NCBI GenBank assembly: GCA_003241385.1
Contig: QFPO01000016.1
Span: forward strand, 7,638 to 71,637
Source of the DNA: Rhodanobacter denitrificans
Lineage (GTDB): Bacteria > Pseudomonadota > Gammaproteobacteria > Xanthomonadales > Rhodanobacteraceae
Reading direction: 5' to 3'
DNA: 64,000 nucleotides
This document shows positions 40,301 through 48,558 of this stretch, in pieces (within the stretch, counting starts at the first letter, position 1; each line of letters opens with the position of its first letter). The translations under genes were made by a program, and so were the position numbers. The notes below the pieces were generated by a model. It worked only from the letters and a program-made list of their open reading frames with translations, was not told where the DNA came from and did not search any database.

Positions 40301-42419
40301 CGGCGGGCGAGGAGCTCTTGACGACGCCGATGACCGGACGCGCGACGATGGTCTGCGCGGTCGCGGTGTTCGGAGCCGGCGCGCCGGGCGTCTCGTTGTC
40401 GGCCGCGATCACGGTCGTGATCGGAATCGGGCCGGGGTTGGTCAGCGCCACGACGTAGTTGAAGTTGAAGTTCAGCGACTGGCCCGGCGCCAGCGTGCCC
40501 GGCATGCCGGTGAACGTGATCGAGCACAGCGGTGCCGGCTGGTACGCTGCGGTGACGCCGGACGGCACCATCGTGAAGTTGACGGCTGCCGGGCACGTCG
40601 CCGGGACGGCCGGATTGCCGAGCGTCGCGGCGTAGGTCACGCCGGTCGCGGTGACGTCGCCGGCGTTGGAGAACACGAAGTTGCCGAACGCGGACTCGCC
40701 CGGCAGGACCGCCGAGGTCACGCTGACCATCGTGCCGACGTCGACGCCGACGGTCGGCTCGACGATCTCGATCGGTTCCTGATAGGTCGGCGAGCGCTCC
40801 AGCGCCCACAGGTCCAGACCCTTGGCCGTCGCGAAGTACTGGCTCGCCGCATTGGTGCAGTCGGCATTGCTGTCGTTCGAGCCGCCCCAGGAGCGATAGT
40901 AGTTGCCGCTGCCGTTGAGGTTGGCGTTCGCCGAATCGACGCCGATCAGCGAATGGCTCGGCACCGGCTGCAGGATCGCACTGCCGGCTCCGCACAGATG
41001 GCCGTTGAGTTGGCCGATCAGCGTGCCGTTGGCGGCGCGGTAGCCGCGATCGTCGTAATAGACGGTGCTGTCCTGCGACCCGTTGAGCTTGGTCAGCGTC
41101 GGTCCGCCGCCGACATTGCCCTCGACGTCGATCATCGGGAAGTGGATCTCGCCATTGCGGCCGACGATCCGGAACTGATACTCGCCGGCCGGGAACGGAT
41201 TGCCGTTGTTGTCCAGGCCGTTCCACAGCACCGTGTGATTACCGGTCAGCGCGGTGCCGGTCAGCACGCGATTGAGAACGTTGGCCGGATCGAAGTCGAC
41301 GCCGTCGCGGCTGACGACGATCTCGTAGGTCAGCGTGTTCTGCGTCGTGAACGTGAACACTCCACCGGCCGATACCGTGGAGGTATTGCCGCCGACGTTG
41401 CCGACGAAGACCGGACTGGACAGCTGCGGCGCCGCCGGCACCAGCGGAATCGCCAGGGCGGTCAACACGCGGCTGACTTCCGTCGCGTTGGCGCCACCGG
41501 GCGTGATGTCGCTGAAGAAGATCGGATACTGCGGCCGCTGCGCGACGATGCCGGCGCTGATCGACGGTCCGGCCGACACGGCTGCGTTGCTGCCGCGAAT
41601 GTCGCGATACAGCGGCGCGCCGTTGGTGTCGATGTAGCCGCTCGCGTTGGCGTAGAACGCGGCGCGGTTCGGATCGAGGCCGCGGAAGGTCTGACGATAA
41701 CGGTAGCCGTCGGTCGAGACGTAATAGAGATCGTTGTTGAGCGTACGGCCGTTGCTCTGCAGATAGACCGTCCAGGCATACGTGAACAGGCGGCCGTTGA
41801 GGTCGGTCAGCGAGTCGGCGCTGGCGCGCACCGTGACGTCCCAGGCGGAGACGAGGCTGCCGGTCAGGATCGGCGGCGTCGCGATCGAGGCGGTATTGGT
41901 CTGGCCGCCGCTGGTGGCGCCGGTGAAGCGCACACCGTAGATGCCGGTCGTCGGCGCGACGTACCAGCACGGCGTGAAGCCGTCGGGCACCGTCGCCGAG
42001 CCGTCGACACTGTTCGGTCCGGCCAGCTCCTCGTTGCGGCTCGCGATCAGGCCGCCGCTCTGCGTGCTGCACGTGAAGTTTGCGGTGCCCGGAATCGTCT
42101 CGTCGCCGGGCGTGCCGAACGACTGCGGGTTGTAGACGAAGATGTCGCCGCCGTTGGCGCGGTTGCGCGAGCCGAGCAGGATGTACTCGCCGGCCTGCGC
42201 GTAGACGTACAGGAACTGGCGGCCGCGCGCGACGCCCGCGAAGTTCGTGCCGTCGCTGACGTCCATCACGCCGCGGTTGCCGACCGCACCACTGGGGTGC
42301 AGTGTGCGGGTGCCTTCGGCCGAGACCGGCGAGGAGGACACGGCGATCGACGCCATGGTCAGCATGGAGGCCGCGGTGATCCAGCTGCGGCGTGCACGAT
42401 CGAACATTCGCATGAACAT
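34347..42419 (-). CDS. Giant DUF11-repeat secreted protein (about 2690 aa)
   Basis: A very long secreted protein. An N-terminal signal (MFMRMFDRARRSWITAASML...VSA) is followed by about 560 residues of unique beta-rich sequence. DUF11-type units come next, then a propeller-like segment (about 820-1065, a DUF6923-like region with FASNGTLILANNN). Many DUF11 modules follow. Six of these, at about residues 1323-2126, are almost identical 134-residue copies containing AEPGETLTYTITLSN and NYDFVEHVPAGATL. Four or five diverged modules close the protein, which ends without a membrane helix, LPXTG or CTERM tail. Paired Cys recur in each module (GNVCSVTTPT). Likely a surface or released adhesive stalk. 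ATG 42419 was chosen because it gives the signal peptide; other ATGs lie nearby at 42413 and 42407. It is followed 19 bases later by the anchored DUF11 protein. Confidence 0.82.
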   Translation of the reverse strand: MFMRMFDRARRSWITAASMLTMASIAVSSSPVSAEGTRTLHPSGAVGNRGVMDVSDGTNFAGVARGRQFLYVYAQAGEYILLGSRNRANGGDIFVYNPQSFGTPGDETIPGTANFTCSTQSGGLIASRNEELAGPNSVDGSATVPDGFTPCWYVAPTTGIYGVRFTGATSGGQTNTASIATPPILTGSLVSAWDVTVRASADSLTDLNGRLFTYAWTVYLQSNGRTLNNDLYYVSTDGYRYRQTFRGLDPNRAAFYANASGYIDTNGAPLYRDIRGSNAAVSAGPSISAGIVAQRPQYPIFFSDITPGGANATEVSRVLTALAIPLVPAAPQLSSPVFVGNVGGNTSTVSAGGVFTFTTQNTLTYEIVVSRDGVDFDPANVLNRVLTGTALTGNHTVLWNGLDNNGNPFPAGEYQFRIVGRNGEIHFPMIDVEGNVGGGPTLTKLNGSQDSTVYYDDRGYRAANGTLIGQLNGHLCGAGSAILQPVPSHSLIGVDSANANLNGSGNYYRSWGGSNDSNADCTNAASQYFATAKGLDLWALERSPTYQEPIEIVEPTVGVDVGTMVSVTSAVLPGESAFGNFVFSNAGDVTATGVTYAATLGNPAVPATCPAAVNFTMVPSGVTAAYQPAPLCSITFTGMPGTLAPGQSLNFNFNYVVALTNPGPIPITTVIAADNETPGAPAPNTATAQTIVARPVIGVVKSSSPAAGSEVDVGDTITYTLSTTIANAPLTTTLTLDDLLGPGLTFGAVTGSHPSFTCSGALVCTLPPGTAIGTYTVTYTATVDASATGSVANNVVATGGGGDTPPTCAPCQVEHPLPPPPSFPFCPAAGDPAQVFSLANGVNIYGYTPPSATPDVLLPLLPATMSGDLNALMLDTVNGRLLMIQRSSSTESTLWAYDAANGGWYVAAGPFVSPDFPRGGFNATGTGYLLSGAASPEVWTVVAQPSSFAYTVTRIGNMTYDQTPTNLTSGDIAFDGDGRAWLAVGQDLWQLDLGTLVAVRQTRPLLNGAPSTINWAGIAFASNGTLILANNNSPSAYYQYDPATGVITHLVDTIANTSRDLASCAFPALAAPELSVVKTLDQVNGAAPGAFVHPGDVLRYAITISNTGGAVATLYPGDVVETLPAHTTVVAAGNDFTCTGSTCPNSAAVNMPAGSSATLYFVVQLNSPLPTAQIVNAVAIPGEVDCSVAPNDCGEETPVGPRLTMSKSLQSGGPLAQPGGSLVYAITLTNQTGVAASVPAGAIGETVPVATTHAGADSFSCAGSAAGSTCSNSAAVSVPANGSTVLTFAVTVDDPIAAGVLSIQNTALPPPDVDCPSCSVTTPTAPDVTLVKALSAESGAQPGIAEPGETLTYTITLSNSGGTAFTNYDFVEHVPAGATLTAVGGTGVTAGCTLPVAGAATCPVTVASVPAAGTTTVSVTFVIANPIPPGTATIVNLVDGGDTTCPQAGNVCSVTTPTAPSVTLVKALTAESGSQAGVAEPGETLTYTITLSNSGGTAFANYDFVEHVPAGASLVSIAGAGVTTGCTLPLTGPAACAVTVSAVPANGSTTVTVAFALDDPLPTGAASIVNLVDGGDTTCPQAGNVCSVTTPTAPRVTLVKALTAESGSQAGVAEPGETLTYTITLSNSGGTAFTNYDFVEHVPAGATLTAVGGAGVTSGCALPLAGAATCNVSVASVPANGSTTVTVAFALDDPLPTGAASIVNLVDGGDTTCPQAGNVCSVTTPTAPSVTLVKALTAESGSQAGIAEPGETLTYTITLSNDGGTVFTNYDFVEHVPAGATLTSVGGTGVTSACTLPLAGAGNCNVTVASVPANGSTTVSVVFTLDDPLPAGTASIVNLVNGGDTICSQTGNVCSVTTPTAPRVTLVKALTAESGSQTGVAEPGETLTYTITLSNDGGTAFTDYDFVEHVPAGATLTSVGGTGVTSACTLPLAGAGTCAVTVASVPANGSTTVTVVFTVADPIPAGTASIVNLVDGGDTICSQAGNVCSVTTPTAPSVIVVKALTAESGSQAGVAEPGETLTYTITLSNDGGTAYTDYDFVENVPAGATLTSVSGTGVTSACTLPLAGAGTCAVTVASVPANGSTTVTVVFTVADPIPAGTTAITNLLDGGDTTCPQTGNVCSVTTPTQGRVSIAKSVADASGNGIAEPGETLTWTITLSNNGGSAVTGYGLTDPLDPNTSFVSASNGGTHAAGTVTWTGLTVPAQVGSTPGTLVLTVVTTVRSPIPEGVRVISNLAYETGGTPPNCTSTPVPANCASIPTAAKLSVAKALSGESQTADGIAEPGERLTYTITVRNHGGTLADDVIVNETVPLHTTFVSGSPGWSCAAGAPAGTACVSTVDVPAADAGGTPGVATLTFTVEVVDPLPAGVHQIANAVAIDDGVPPDCTANPTHPQCVVTPTINLNLVKSVESVTATGPGTYWVAYRIDLANTGGSPITYTLTDTPDFTPNGVTVTGNGIAATTSGVLNPALPGGAFVVVNGSPVQLSANGVTLAVGASHSYTVRIPIAVTAGSLANALCTGAPGHGLYNRASVVGSFPGESSTCAPVSGEQPLIRLVKTVRLGVDANGDHYGNVGDVLHYTFRISNPGTLPLSAIDLIDPRVTDLQCDPTTAYGEPLRILRGDELFLGPFEQTLGGSLVPGDSITCGATYTITAQDVLNRRVVNTATTHGAAADGQVVTSTSTAIYTNIR
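36039..38450 (-). repeat. Six tandem 402-bp repeats inside the giant DUF11 gene
   Basis: The string CGGCGTCGT (plus-strand reading) recurs at 36039, 36441, 36843, 37245, 37647, 38049 and 38451, exactly 402 bases apart each time, and the sequence between is nearly identical from unit to unit. Each unit encodes 134 residues (AP-x-VTLVKALTAESGSQ to VCSVTTPT). The exact period and high identity at DNA level point to recent unequal recombination, and copy number may vary between strains or be mis-assembled. Confidence 0.92.
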
Positions 42420-43640
42420 AGGTCCCCAGAATCGCTGCGCCGGACGCGGCCTTAGAAGGAAGAGGCCTTCCGGCGATTGGCATCGGTCGGGGCCGCGAGC
42501 GGCATACGGCTCGACGGCACCCGGTGGTCGCGCGCAAACAACGCAACAATCGTGCCGACGGACTCGCAAGGGATGTCTCGGCAGCATCGATCGCGCGGAG
42601 TCTAGGAATGCGCTTCCGCGCAAATCACTCACCCCGCATCGCCGAAGATCACCATTTCTCACCGGCGGCCCCGCAAACGCAGGCCGCATGCGCCCCTGTG
42701 CGGCGCCGAGAAGTTGTCAACGATTGTCACGCGCGTTCCGGCCCGCGCACGCGCGCCGGTCGTAGCCGAACACGGCCGTGTCGTGAGCACCGTCTATTCG
42801 CGCTGCCGCAGGCGGCCGGGTGGCACCTGCGATAGCGCAGTCTCGTCCGACGCGCATCGCCATGACCGCCGGCGCTGCATCCGTGGCGGATCGGTCGCAC
42901 CGAATCGTGATCGGCGCGGCAGCTCGTGACCGCCCGGACGCTCTCGGCTCGCGAGCCGCGCCGTCAGCGCCGGCCCGACACTCGGATCACGAAACGACCG
43001 GCGGCCCTCCGGCCAGCCGCGCCGGACTGCTCGAATCGCCGTGGCGCCGCACCTGGCCCGTGTCGCGCAGCGCCGATCGGTGGCGCGTATCGCCACTGAG
43101 CGTCAACTTCTGCCCGCACTGCAACAATGTGTAAGAGTGCAATCGGACCGAGCCTTCGCAACCACAAGGCGCCGTCTCGTGATGTGATCGGAATCTCAAT
43201 CTGGCATAGAGATTGCTACCTGGGCCGCCCCCGATCGCCGCCGTCTCGGCGTGCGGACTGCGTCATCACCACCGTGGGCGGACACGCGTTCGCGCATGCA
43301 CAGGCCGACGGGCGTCACCGTCGCGGATCGCCGAGGCATGCGTGCACGGGCCGTGGGTCGCGGCCGCGATCGACCGGCGACGGCCGCGGCGACCGGCATC
43401 ACGCGCCTCGATTCGCCGCGGATGCTCGGGGTGATCTCGAGCGCCGGGGGCATCCTCGGCAACCTGCCGGCTGCGGTCTTCACGATCGATGCACGCGATC
43501 GCCAGCGGAACGGGCGGCAGATGCGCCGCTGCTGACGCTGGTCCGAGACACCGGCGCGGCGCCTCCGGCTCGAACACGATTCAGGCGCCTTCATCGAGAC
43601 TGCGCGGCGACGCCATGGGGCGCGCCGCTCGGGAGGTTCG
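42420..43640. other. 1.2-kb intergenic region between the giant adhesin and yihY
   Basis: No gene is recognised on either strand; short frames are Arg-rich and mutually overlapping. Read towards the adhesin gene (minus strand), TTGACA at 42720-42715 is a perfect -35 hexamer, without a good -10. TTGTCA occurs twice 10 bases apart (42713-42729), as a direct repeat on one face of the helix. GGGAGG at 43632-43637 is the ribosome site of the yihY gene. Confidence 0.45.
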
Positions 43641-44573
43641 ATGTCTTCATCCGTCACGTCGCCGGTCAAGCGCGCGTTCTCGTCGGTCCGCGAGGCGGTG
43701 ACCGACTTCCTCGCGCACGATCCGATGACGCTGGCCGCGTCGATCGCGTTCTACAGTGCCTTGTCGTTTGCGCCGATCATCGTGCTCAGCCTCTGGGCCG
43801 CGGCGCAGCTCGCGCCGGGTTCGGAGGCGCGGCTGATCGACCAGCTCGGCGTGCTGCTCGGCAGCCAGGTGCGCGAGACCGCGACCGTCGTGATCGAACA
43901 TGCCGACCGCAGCCGCCTGTTCTCGCTCGACCTGGTCGGCCTGATCGGACTGGGCGCCCTGCTGGTCTCGGCCTCGACCGCGTTCGCGCAGCTGCAGACC
44001 GCGATCAATGCGATCTGGGGCGTCGAGGCGCGACCGACCAATGCCTTGTGGTCGTGGATCCGGCGGCGCCTGCTGTCGTTCGGCATGATCGCGGTGATCG
44101 GCTTCCTGCTGATGGTGACCCTGGTGCTGAGCACGGCGGTCGCGCTGATCCTGAGTCGCGACAGCACGCTGTGGACGGTCACCAACGAACTGGTGACGCT
44201 GGCGGTGTTCACGGTCGCGTTCGCCGCGCTGTTCCGCTTCGTACCCGATGCGCGCATCGGGCGGCGCTTCGCGTTGGCCGGCGGCGCGCTGACGGCGTTG
44301 CTGTTCGAAGGCGGCAAGTGGGCGCTCGGCCGCTATCTGGCGACGACGACCACGGCCGACGCCTACGGCGCCGCCAACTCGCTGATGCTGCTGCTGGTGT
44401 GGGTCTATTACAGCTCGCTGATCGTGCTGATCGGCGCCGCGGCGACGCGCTACCTGGCCGAGGCGTTCGGGCGCGGCCCGCGCAGCCTCGAGCACGCCGA
44501 GAAGGTCGAGGAACAGGCCGTGAGCCGGCCGACCCCGCGGCAGCGGCGCCGCACCGCCAGGTCGACCCGCTGA
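43641..44573 (+). CDS. YihY/BrkB-family inner membrane protein
   Basis: A 310-aa integral membrane protein of the YihY/virulence factor BrkB family, with an N-terminal cytoplasmic helix and about six membrane segments. Recognisable family blocks are AHDPMTLAASIAFYSALSF (near 25-43), AFAQLQTAINAIWGVE (near 112), LVWVYYSSLIVLIGAAATRY (near 250-270) and a basic C-terminal tail. BrkB was once reported as RNase BN, now regarded as a misassignment; true function is unknown, possibly transport. GGGAGG precedes the ATG at 4 bases. It is a single gene convergent with the SDR gene. Confidence 0.9.
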   Translation: MSSSVTSPVKRAFSSVREAVTDFLAHDPMTLAASIAFYSALSFAPIIVLSLWAAAQLAPGSEARLIDQLGVLLGSQVRETATVVIEHADRSRLFSLDLVGLIGLGALLVSASTAFAQLQTAINAIWGVEARPTNALWSWIRRRLLSFGMIAVIGFLLMVTLVLSTAVALILSRDSTLWTVTNELVTLAVFTVAFAALFRFVPDARIGRRFALAGGALTALLFEGGKWALGRYLATTTTADAYGAANSLMLLLVWVYYSSLIVLIGAAATRYLAEAFGRGPRSLEHAEKVEEQAVSRPTPRQRRRTARSTR

Positions 44574-44633
44574 TCCTGCCGGTGCGCCGCGCGCGGCCCA
44601 CCGGTTTCGCACTGCCCTCCCCGCACCGGCCGG

Positions 44634-45542
44634 TCACGCGCCGATCGGCCGTGCCGGATCCTCGCTGCCGCGCACCGCACCGCCGCCGGACGGCGCATGC
44701 AGCGCACCTTGCGGATTGCGCGGCGGCTCGTCGCACTGCTGGCGATCGGCCTGACCGGCCGCCATGCGGTCGGCCAGGCCCGGGACCAGCTGCGCCATCG
44801 TCGTGTTGAGCTTGGCCATCGCGCCGACGCGGACGTCGCGCACGTGCGAGGTCGCGGCCTCGAGGATCGCCTCGACCACACGCATCGGGTCGATCTGCGG
44901 CGTCGGCAGCTTCGGTTCGCGATCCATGTAATTGCGCGCGTGCCGCGGATACGGCGTGTCGACCGCGGTCGGCTGGATCAGCGTGATCGTGACCGGTGCC
45001 TCGTCGAGCCGCTCGACCTCCACGCGCAAGGCGTCGGTGAAGCCCTTGACCGCATGCTTGGACGCCGAATACATGCCCTGCAGCGGCACGACCGCATCGG
45101 AGACTTCGCTGCCGACGTTGATCAGGGCGCCACCGCGCATGCGCAAATACGGCAGCGCGGCCAGCGATCCGTTGACGACGCCCCAGAAGTTGACGTCGAA
45201 CAGGCGCCGGCTGTCGGCGTCGTCGACTTCTTCCAGACGGCCGTAGATCGCCACGCCGGCGTTGTTGACCCAGGTGTCGATGCCGCCGAAGCGAGCGACC
45301 GCGAAATCGGCGGCCTGCCCGATCTGCGTGCGGTCGGCGACGTCGGCTGCGAACCACGCGACGACGCCGCCGTCGCGCTCGATCGCGCCGGCGATCGACT
45401 CCAGTGCGTCCGCGCTGCGCGCGATCATCACCACCTGCGCGCCACGCCGGGCAGCCTCTTCCGCCGTCGCGCGGCCGATGCCGCTCGATGCGCCGGTGAT
45501 GACGATGACCTGACGGTCCAGGGGTTTGTGCGTGACGGCCAT
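44634..45542 (-). CDS. Short-chain dehydrogenase/reductase
   Basis: A 302-aa classical SDR with the cofactor loop TGASSGIGRATAEEAARRGA (near 17-36), NNAG (near 95) and the active site in which Ser precedes Y-x3-K: SEVSDAVVPLQGMYSASKHA (near 145-165). It should use NAD(P)H to oxidise or reduce an alcohol/ketone of unknown structure. GGAGAG lies 4 bases before ATG 45542, which decides the start against an upstream in-frame ATG. The C-terminal 60 residues (after the Rossmann core) are longer than usual and Gln/Pro/Gly-rich. Not visibly in an operon. Confidence 0.9.
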   Translation of the reverse strand: MAVTHKPLDRQVIVITGASSGIGRATAEEAARRGAQVVMIARSADALESIAGAIERDGGVVAWFAADVADRTQIGQAADFAVARFGGIDTWVNNAGVAIYGRLEEVDDADSRRLFDVNFWGVVNGSLAALPYLRMRGGALINVGSEVSDAVVPLQGMYSASKHAVKGFTDALRVEVERLDEAPVTITLIQPTAVDTPYPRHARNYMDREPKLPTPQIDPMRVVEAILEAATSHVRDVRVGAMAKLNTTMAQLVPGLADRMAAGQADRQQCDEPPRNPQGALHAPSGGGAVRGSEDPARPIGA

Positions 45543-45778
45543 GACACTCTCCTGCAAGACGGATGAGCGTGCAGTAGGCCCGCCGGCGCTTGTGCCGCGG
45601 GTGAACCGGCGAGCCCCAGCGCACGACGGGTCGGCCGGGATTCACGCCGCATCGATCGCGAGCCGATGCGCGTCGTCGCGCACGCGGCCTGCCTGTCCGG
45701 AGCGCGCGGGGGTGGCCGGACGGTGCGCTCAGGCATCGGCATGCGCGCATGTCGGCGCGCCGATGCCGCGCCGATCCG

Positions 45779-46627
45779 CTATGGACGCCGTTCGAGCCGG
45801 ACCTCGAACAGCTTCGGCCACCACTTGCCGGTGATGAACAGGCGATCGCCCTTGGCGTCGTAGGCGATGCCGTTCAGCACGTCGACCGGCTGCTTGCGGT
45901 CGGCTTCGGTCAGCAGGCCGATCACTTCCATCTGCCCGGTCACCGCGCCGGTGGCCGGATCGATCATCACGATGTGATCGGTCGGCCAGACGTTGGCGAG
46001 CACCTGGCCCTTGACGTACTCGAGCTCGTTGAGTCCGTTGAGCGGACGGCCGTTGACGTTGACGTCGATGCGGCCGGTCTCCTTCAGCGTCTCCGGATCG
46101 AAGAAGCGCAGCGCCGAGGTACCGTCGCTCATGATCAGGCGCTTGCCGTCGTGGGTCAGGCCCCAGCCCTCGCCGTCGTAGCGGAACGTGCGCCGCTGCT
46201 CGAAGTCGCCGAGGCCATAGACGAAGCCAGTCTGCGTACGCCAGGTCAGCTGGATCAGGCTGTCCTTCCAGTCGGTGAGGCCCTCGGCGAAATGGGCCGG
46301 ATCGACGCTGCGCTGCTTGAGCACGCGGCCGGTCTCCAGATCGACCTTGCGCACGCTCGAGCGGCCGTTCAGACCGGTGCTCTCGTAGAGGTGGCCGTCA
46401 CGGAAGACCAGACCCTGCGTGAACGCCTCGCGATCGTGCGGATAGGTCTTGACGACGTGCACGTCGTAGATCGGCGGCGGCACCGGCTTGGCCGGCATCA
46501 GCAGCTGCGCGCCGGCAGGTGCGGCGAACATCGCGCCGACCAGCGCGAGCCAGGCGGTCAGAACGGACCGGCGTCGCGACGGCCGGCAGTGGGACGGGGA
46601 ATACACGGTGGGCATCGATCGGACCAT
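45779..46627 (-). CDS. Glutaminyl-peptide cyclotransferase (secreted, plant/bacterial type)
   Basis: Converts N-terminal glutamine of peptides to pyroglutamate. The 282-aa protein has a signal peptide (basic start, SVLTAWLALVGAMFAAPAGA) and the five-bladed propeller sequence of the papaya/Xanthomonas-type cyclase: EAFTQGLVF (near 67), ESTGLNGRSSVRKV, LTWRTQTGFVYGL, GEGWGLTHDGKRLIMSDG and LNELEYVKGQVLANVW followed by DHI. ATG 46627 is used; ATG 46615 would give nearly the same product. Probably periplasmic. Divergent from the transglutaminase-like gene, with a 269-base gap. Confidence 0.9.
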   Translation of the reverse strand: MVRSMPTVYSPSHCRPSRRRSVLTAWLALVGAMFAAPAGAQLLMPAKPVPPPIYDVHVVKTYPHDREAFTQGLVFRDGHLYESTGLNGRSSVRKVDLETGRVLKQRSVDPAHFAEGLTDWKDSLIQLTWRTQTGFVYGLGDFEQRRTFRYDGEGWGLTHDGKRLIMSDGTSALRFFDPETLKETGRIDVNVNGRPLNGLNELEYVKGQVLANVWPTDHIVMIDPATGAVTGQMEVIGLLTEADRKQPVDVLNGIAYDAKGDRLFITGKWWPKLFEVRLERRP

Positions 46628-46896
46628 GACGCGTGAGGCGAAGACCGCGCGACTCTAGCAGGATGCCGCGCGACCGGCGCCGGTCCATGCTCCGATCGCA
46701 ACGGCCACGGGCGGATTCGCCCGCGTTGCGGGCGAACGATCGGCGGCATGATCGACAACGGAGTCACGCGCCCGTGCGTGCGGCGTCGCGCCGCCCGTTG
46801 TGGGGCGACCGCCGACCGGGCACCGCGCGCCACGTCCAAGCTCGGGCCGGACCGTTCCGGCACAATGCCGCCGATAACATCGCTGCCGGTATCGCC

Positions 46897-48330
46897 ATGC
46901 GTCTCGTCCTGATCGCCCTCCTGTGCCTGCTGACCGCCGTCGTCCATGCCGAACCGCCGCGCGAGCAATGGTTCACGGCTCTGCTCGACGGCCGCAAGAT
47001 CGGCCGGATGCAGGCCACGCGCGAGGTCGACGTCGAGGTCGTGCGCTCGATGCAGGAGTTGTCGCTGACGCTCGAGCGGGCCGGCAGCCAGGTCGAGATG
47101 TCGAGCCGATCGGAAGCGACCGAGCGGCGCGACGGCACGCCGCTGTCGTTCGCCGGCAACAGCCGGCTGTCGGGCAACGTCTCGCGGATCGCCGGCACGC
47201 TGAGCGGCACGACACTGCGCGCCACGCTGCACGACGGCCATGCCGAGACCACGCGCGAGCAGGCCTGGCCGGCCGGTGCCGTGTTGCCCGAAGGCCTGCG
47301 CCTGGCCGGGCTGAAGGCCGGCCTGGCGCCCGGCACGCGCTATACGACGCGCGCGTTCCAGGACATGACGCTCGATGCGGTCGACATCGTGACCGTCGTC
47401 GGCGCGCGCGAGACGGTCGATCTGCCGGGCGGTCCGCGCGACCTGGTCCGGCTCGACCAGACGCTGGACTTTCCGGGGTCACCGATCACGACTCAGGCCT
47501 GGGTCGACGAGGACCTGACCGCCTGGAAGCTGGTGATGCCGGTGTTCGGCACCGAGCTGACCCTGCTCGCCTGCGACCGCGCCTGCGCGAACGCGCCGAA
47601 CCAGGGCAGCGACGTCTTCGCACGGCTGCTGATGCGCTCGCCGCGTCCGCTCGCGTCCGCCGAGCTGGCCGGCGCGCTGCGCTACACGCTCAAGCCGCGC
47701 AGCGGTGCCGCCGACGCGCTGCTGCTGCCGCCCACGACCGAACAGCAGGTCACGCTGCGCGGCGGAGCGGTCGAGGTCGTCGTCGACCGGCATGCGCAGC
47801 GCTCGACCGGTGACCGTCCGACCGCGGCCGACACCGCCGCGACCGACTGGCTGCAGAGCGCGGCGCCCGATATCGTCGCGCTGGCGCGGCGCGGTGCCGG
47901 CGACGCCACGGATGCGGCCGCGCGCATGCAGGCGCTGGAAACCTTCGTCCGCGGCTACATCGCGACCAAGAACCTCGACGTCGGCTACGCATCGGCGCTC
48001 GACGTCGCGCGCGATCCGCGCGGCGACTGCACCGAGCACGCGGTGCTGCTGGCGGCGCTGGCGCGCGCGCTCGACATCCCGGCGCGCGTCGTGACCGGCC
48101 TGGCCTATGCGCCCGGCTTCGCCGGCAGCCGCGATGCGTTCGTGCCGCATGCCTGGGTGCAGGCCTGGACCGGCGACCGCTGGCGCAGCTACGACGCGGC
48201 CCTGAACGGTTTCGACGCCGGGCACCTCGCACTGTCGGTCGGCGACGGCGATCCGTGGCGGTTCTACGCCGGCGTCGGCACGCTCGGCAATCTGCAGCTC
48301 GAACGCATCGAGCCGGTCGACACGCGCTGA
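46897..48330 (+). CDS. Secreted transglutaminase-like protein
   Basis: A 477-aa protein with an N-terminal signal peptide (MRLVLIALLCLLTAVVHA) and a transglutaminase-like fold in the last 130 residues. The Cys-His-Asp triad is visible as RGDCTEHAVLLAALARAL (near 370-387), FVPHAWVQAW (near 415) and SYDAALN (near 430). The first 280 residues are a beta-rich region without motifs. The family includes peptidases and amide hydrolases as well as crosslinkers, so the reaction is not certain. ATG 46897 was chosen because it gives the signal peptide. A CACAATG/GATAACAT region upstream may hold the promoter. Confidence 0.85.
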   Translation: MRLVLIALLCLLTAVVHAEPPREQWFTALLDGRKIGRMQATREVDVEVVRSMQELSLTLERAGSQVEMSSRSEATERRDGTPLSFAGNSRLSGNVSRIAGTLSGTTLRATLHDGHAETTREQAWPAGAVLPEGLRLAGLKAGLAPGTRYTTRAFQDMTLDAVDIVTVVGARETVDLPGGPRDLVRLDQTLDFPGSPITTQAWVDEDLTAWKLVMPVFGTELTLLACDRACANAPNQGSDVFARLLMRSPRPLASAELAGALRYTLKPRSGAADALLLPPTTEQQVTLRGGAVEVVVDRHAQRSTGDRPTAADTAATDWLQSAAPDIVALARRGAGDATDAAARMQALETFVRGYIATKNLDVGYASALDVARDPRGDCTEHAVLLAALARALDIPARVVTGLAYAPGFAGSRDAFVPHAWVQAWTGDRWRSYDAALNGFDAGHLALSVGDGDPWRFYAGVGTLGNLQLERIEPVDTR

Positions 48331-48514
48331 AGGCGCCGCCGGTCTCGACGACACGCGATGCCGGCCCGTCCTGCGCCGGCGTGGCGTGGCGCGCGCACGC
48401 GTGCGGCCGCGCGACGATCCGCACCGCTCCGTCTCGATCCTGAGCCGGCGAGGCGCGCGTGCAGGTCATCGCGGAACCGAAGTGACACGGACCTGCGGCG
48501 CTCCTCTTGCAAAG

Positions 48515-48533
48515 AGATATCATTTTGATATCT
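48515..48533. promoter_or_regulatory. Perfect AT-rich palindrome upstream of the SPFH operon (operator candidate)
   Basis: AGATATCA-TTT-TGATATCT, a perfect 8-bp inverted repeat with a 3-base centre, lies 26 bases before the SPFH ATG in otherwise GC-rich DNA. TTGCAA (48508-48513) abuts it and could be a -35 element, which would put the palindrome over the promoter. The form suits a dimeric HTH repressor (PadR or GntR type); none is encoded nearby except the Arc-like protein in the operon. Confidence 0.65.
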
Positions 48534-48558
48534 TACTGCCACCCAACGGAGCCCCGCC

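Noticed and set aside
33978..42455. 2825-codon open frame antisense to the giant DUF11 gene
   Set aside because: The composition (Arg, Gly, Asp, Ala with no domains) and mirror position to the DUF11 repeats show it is a shadow of GC-rich codons; the sense frame has a signal peptide and real domains.
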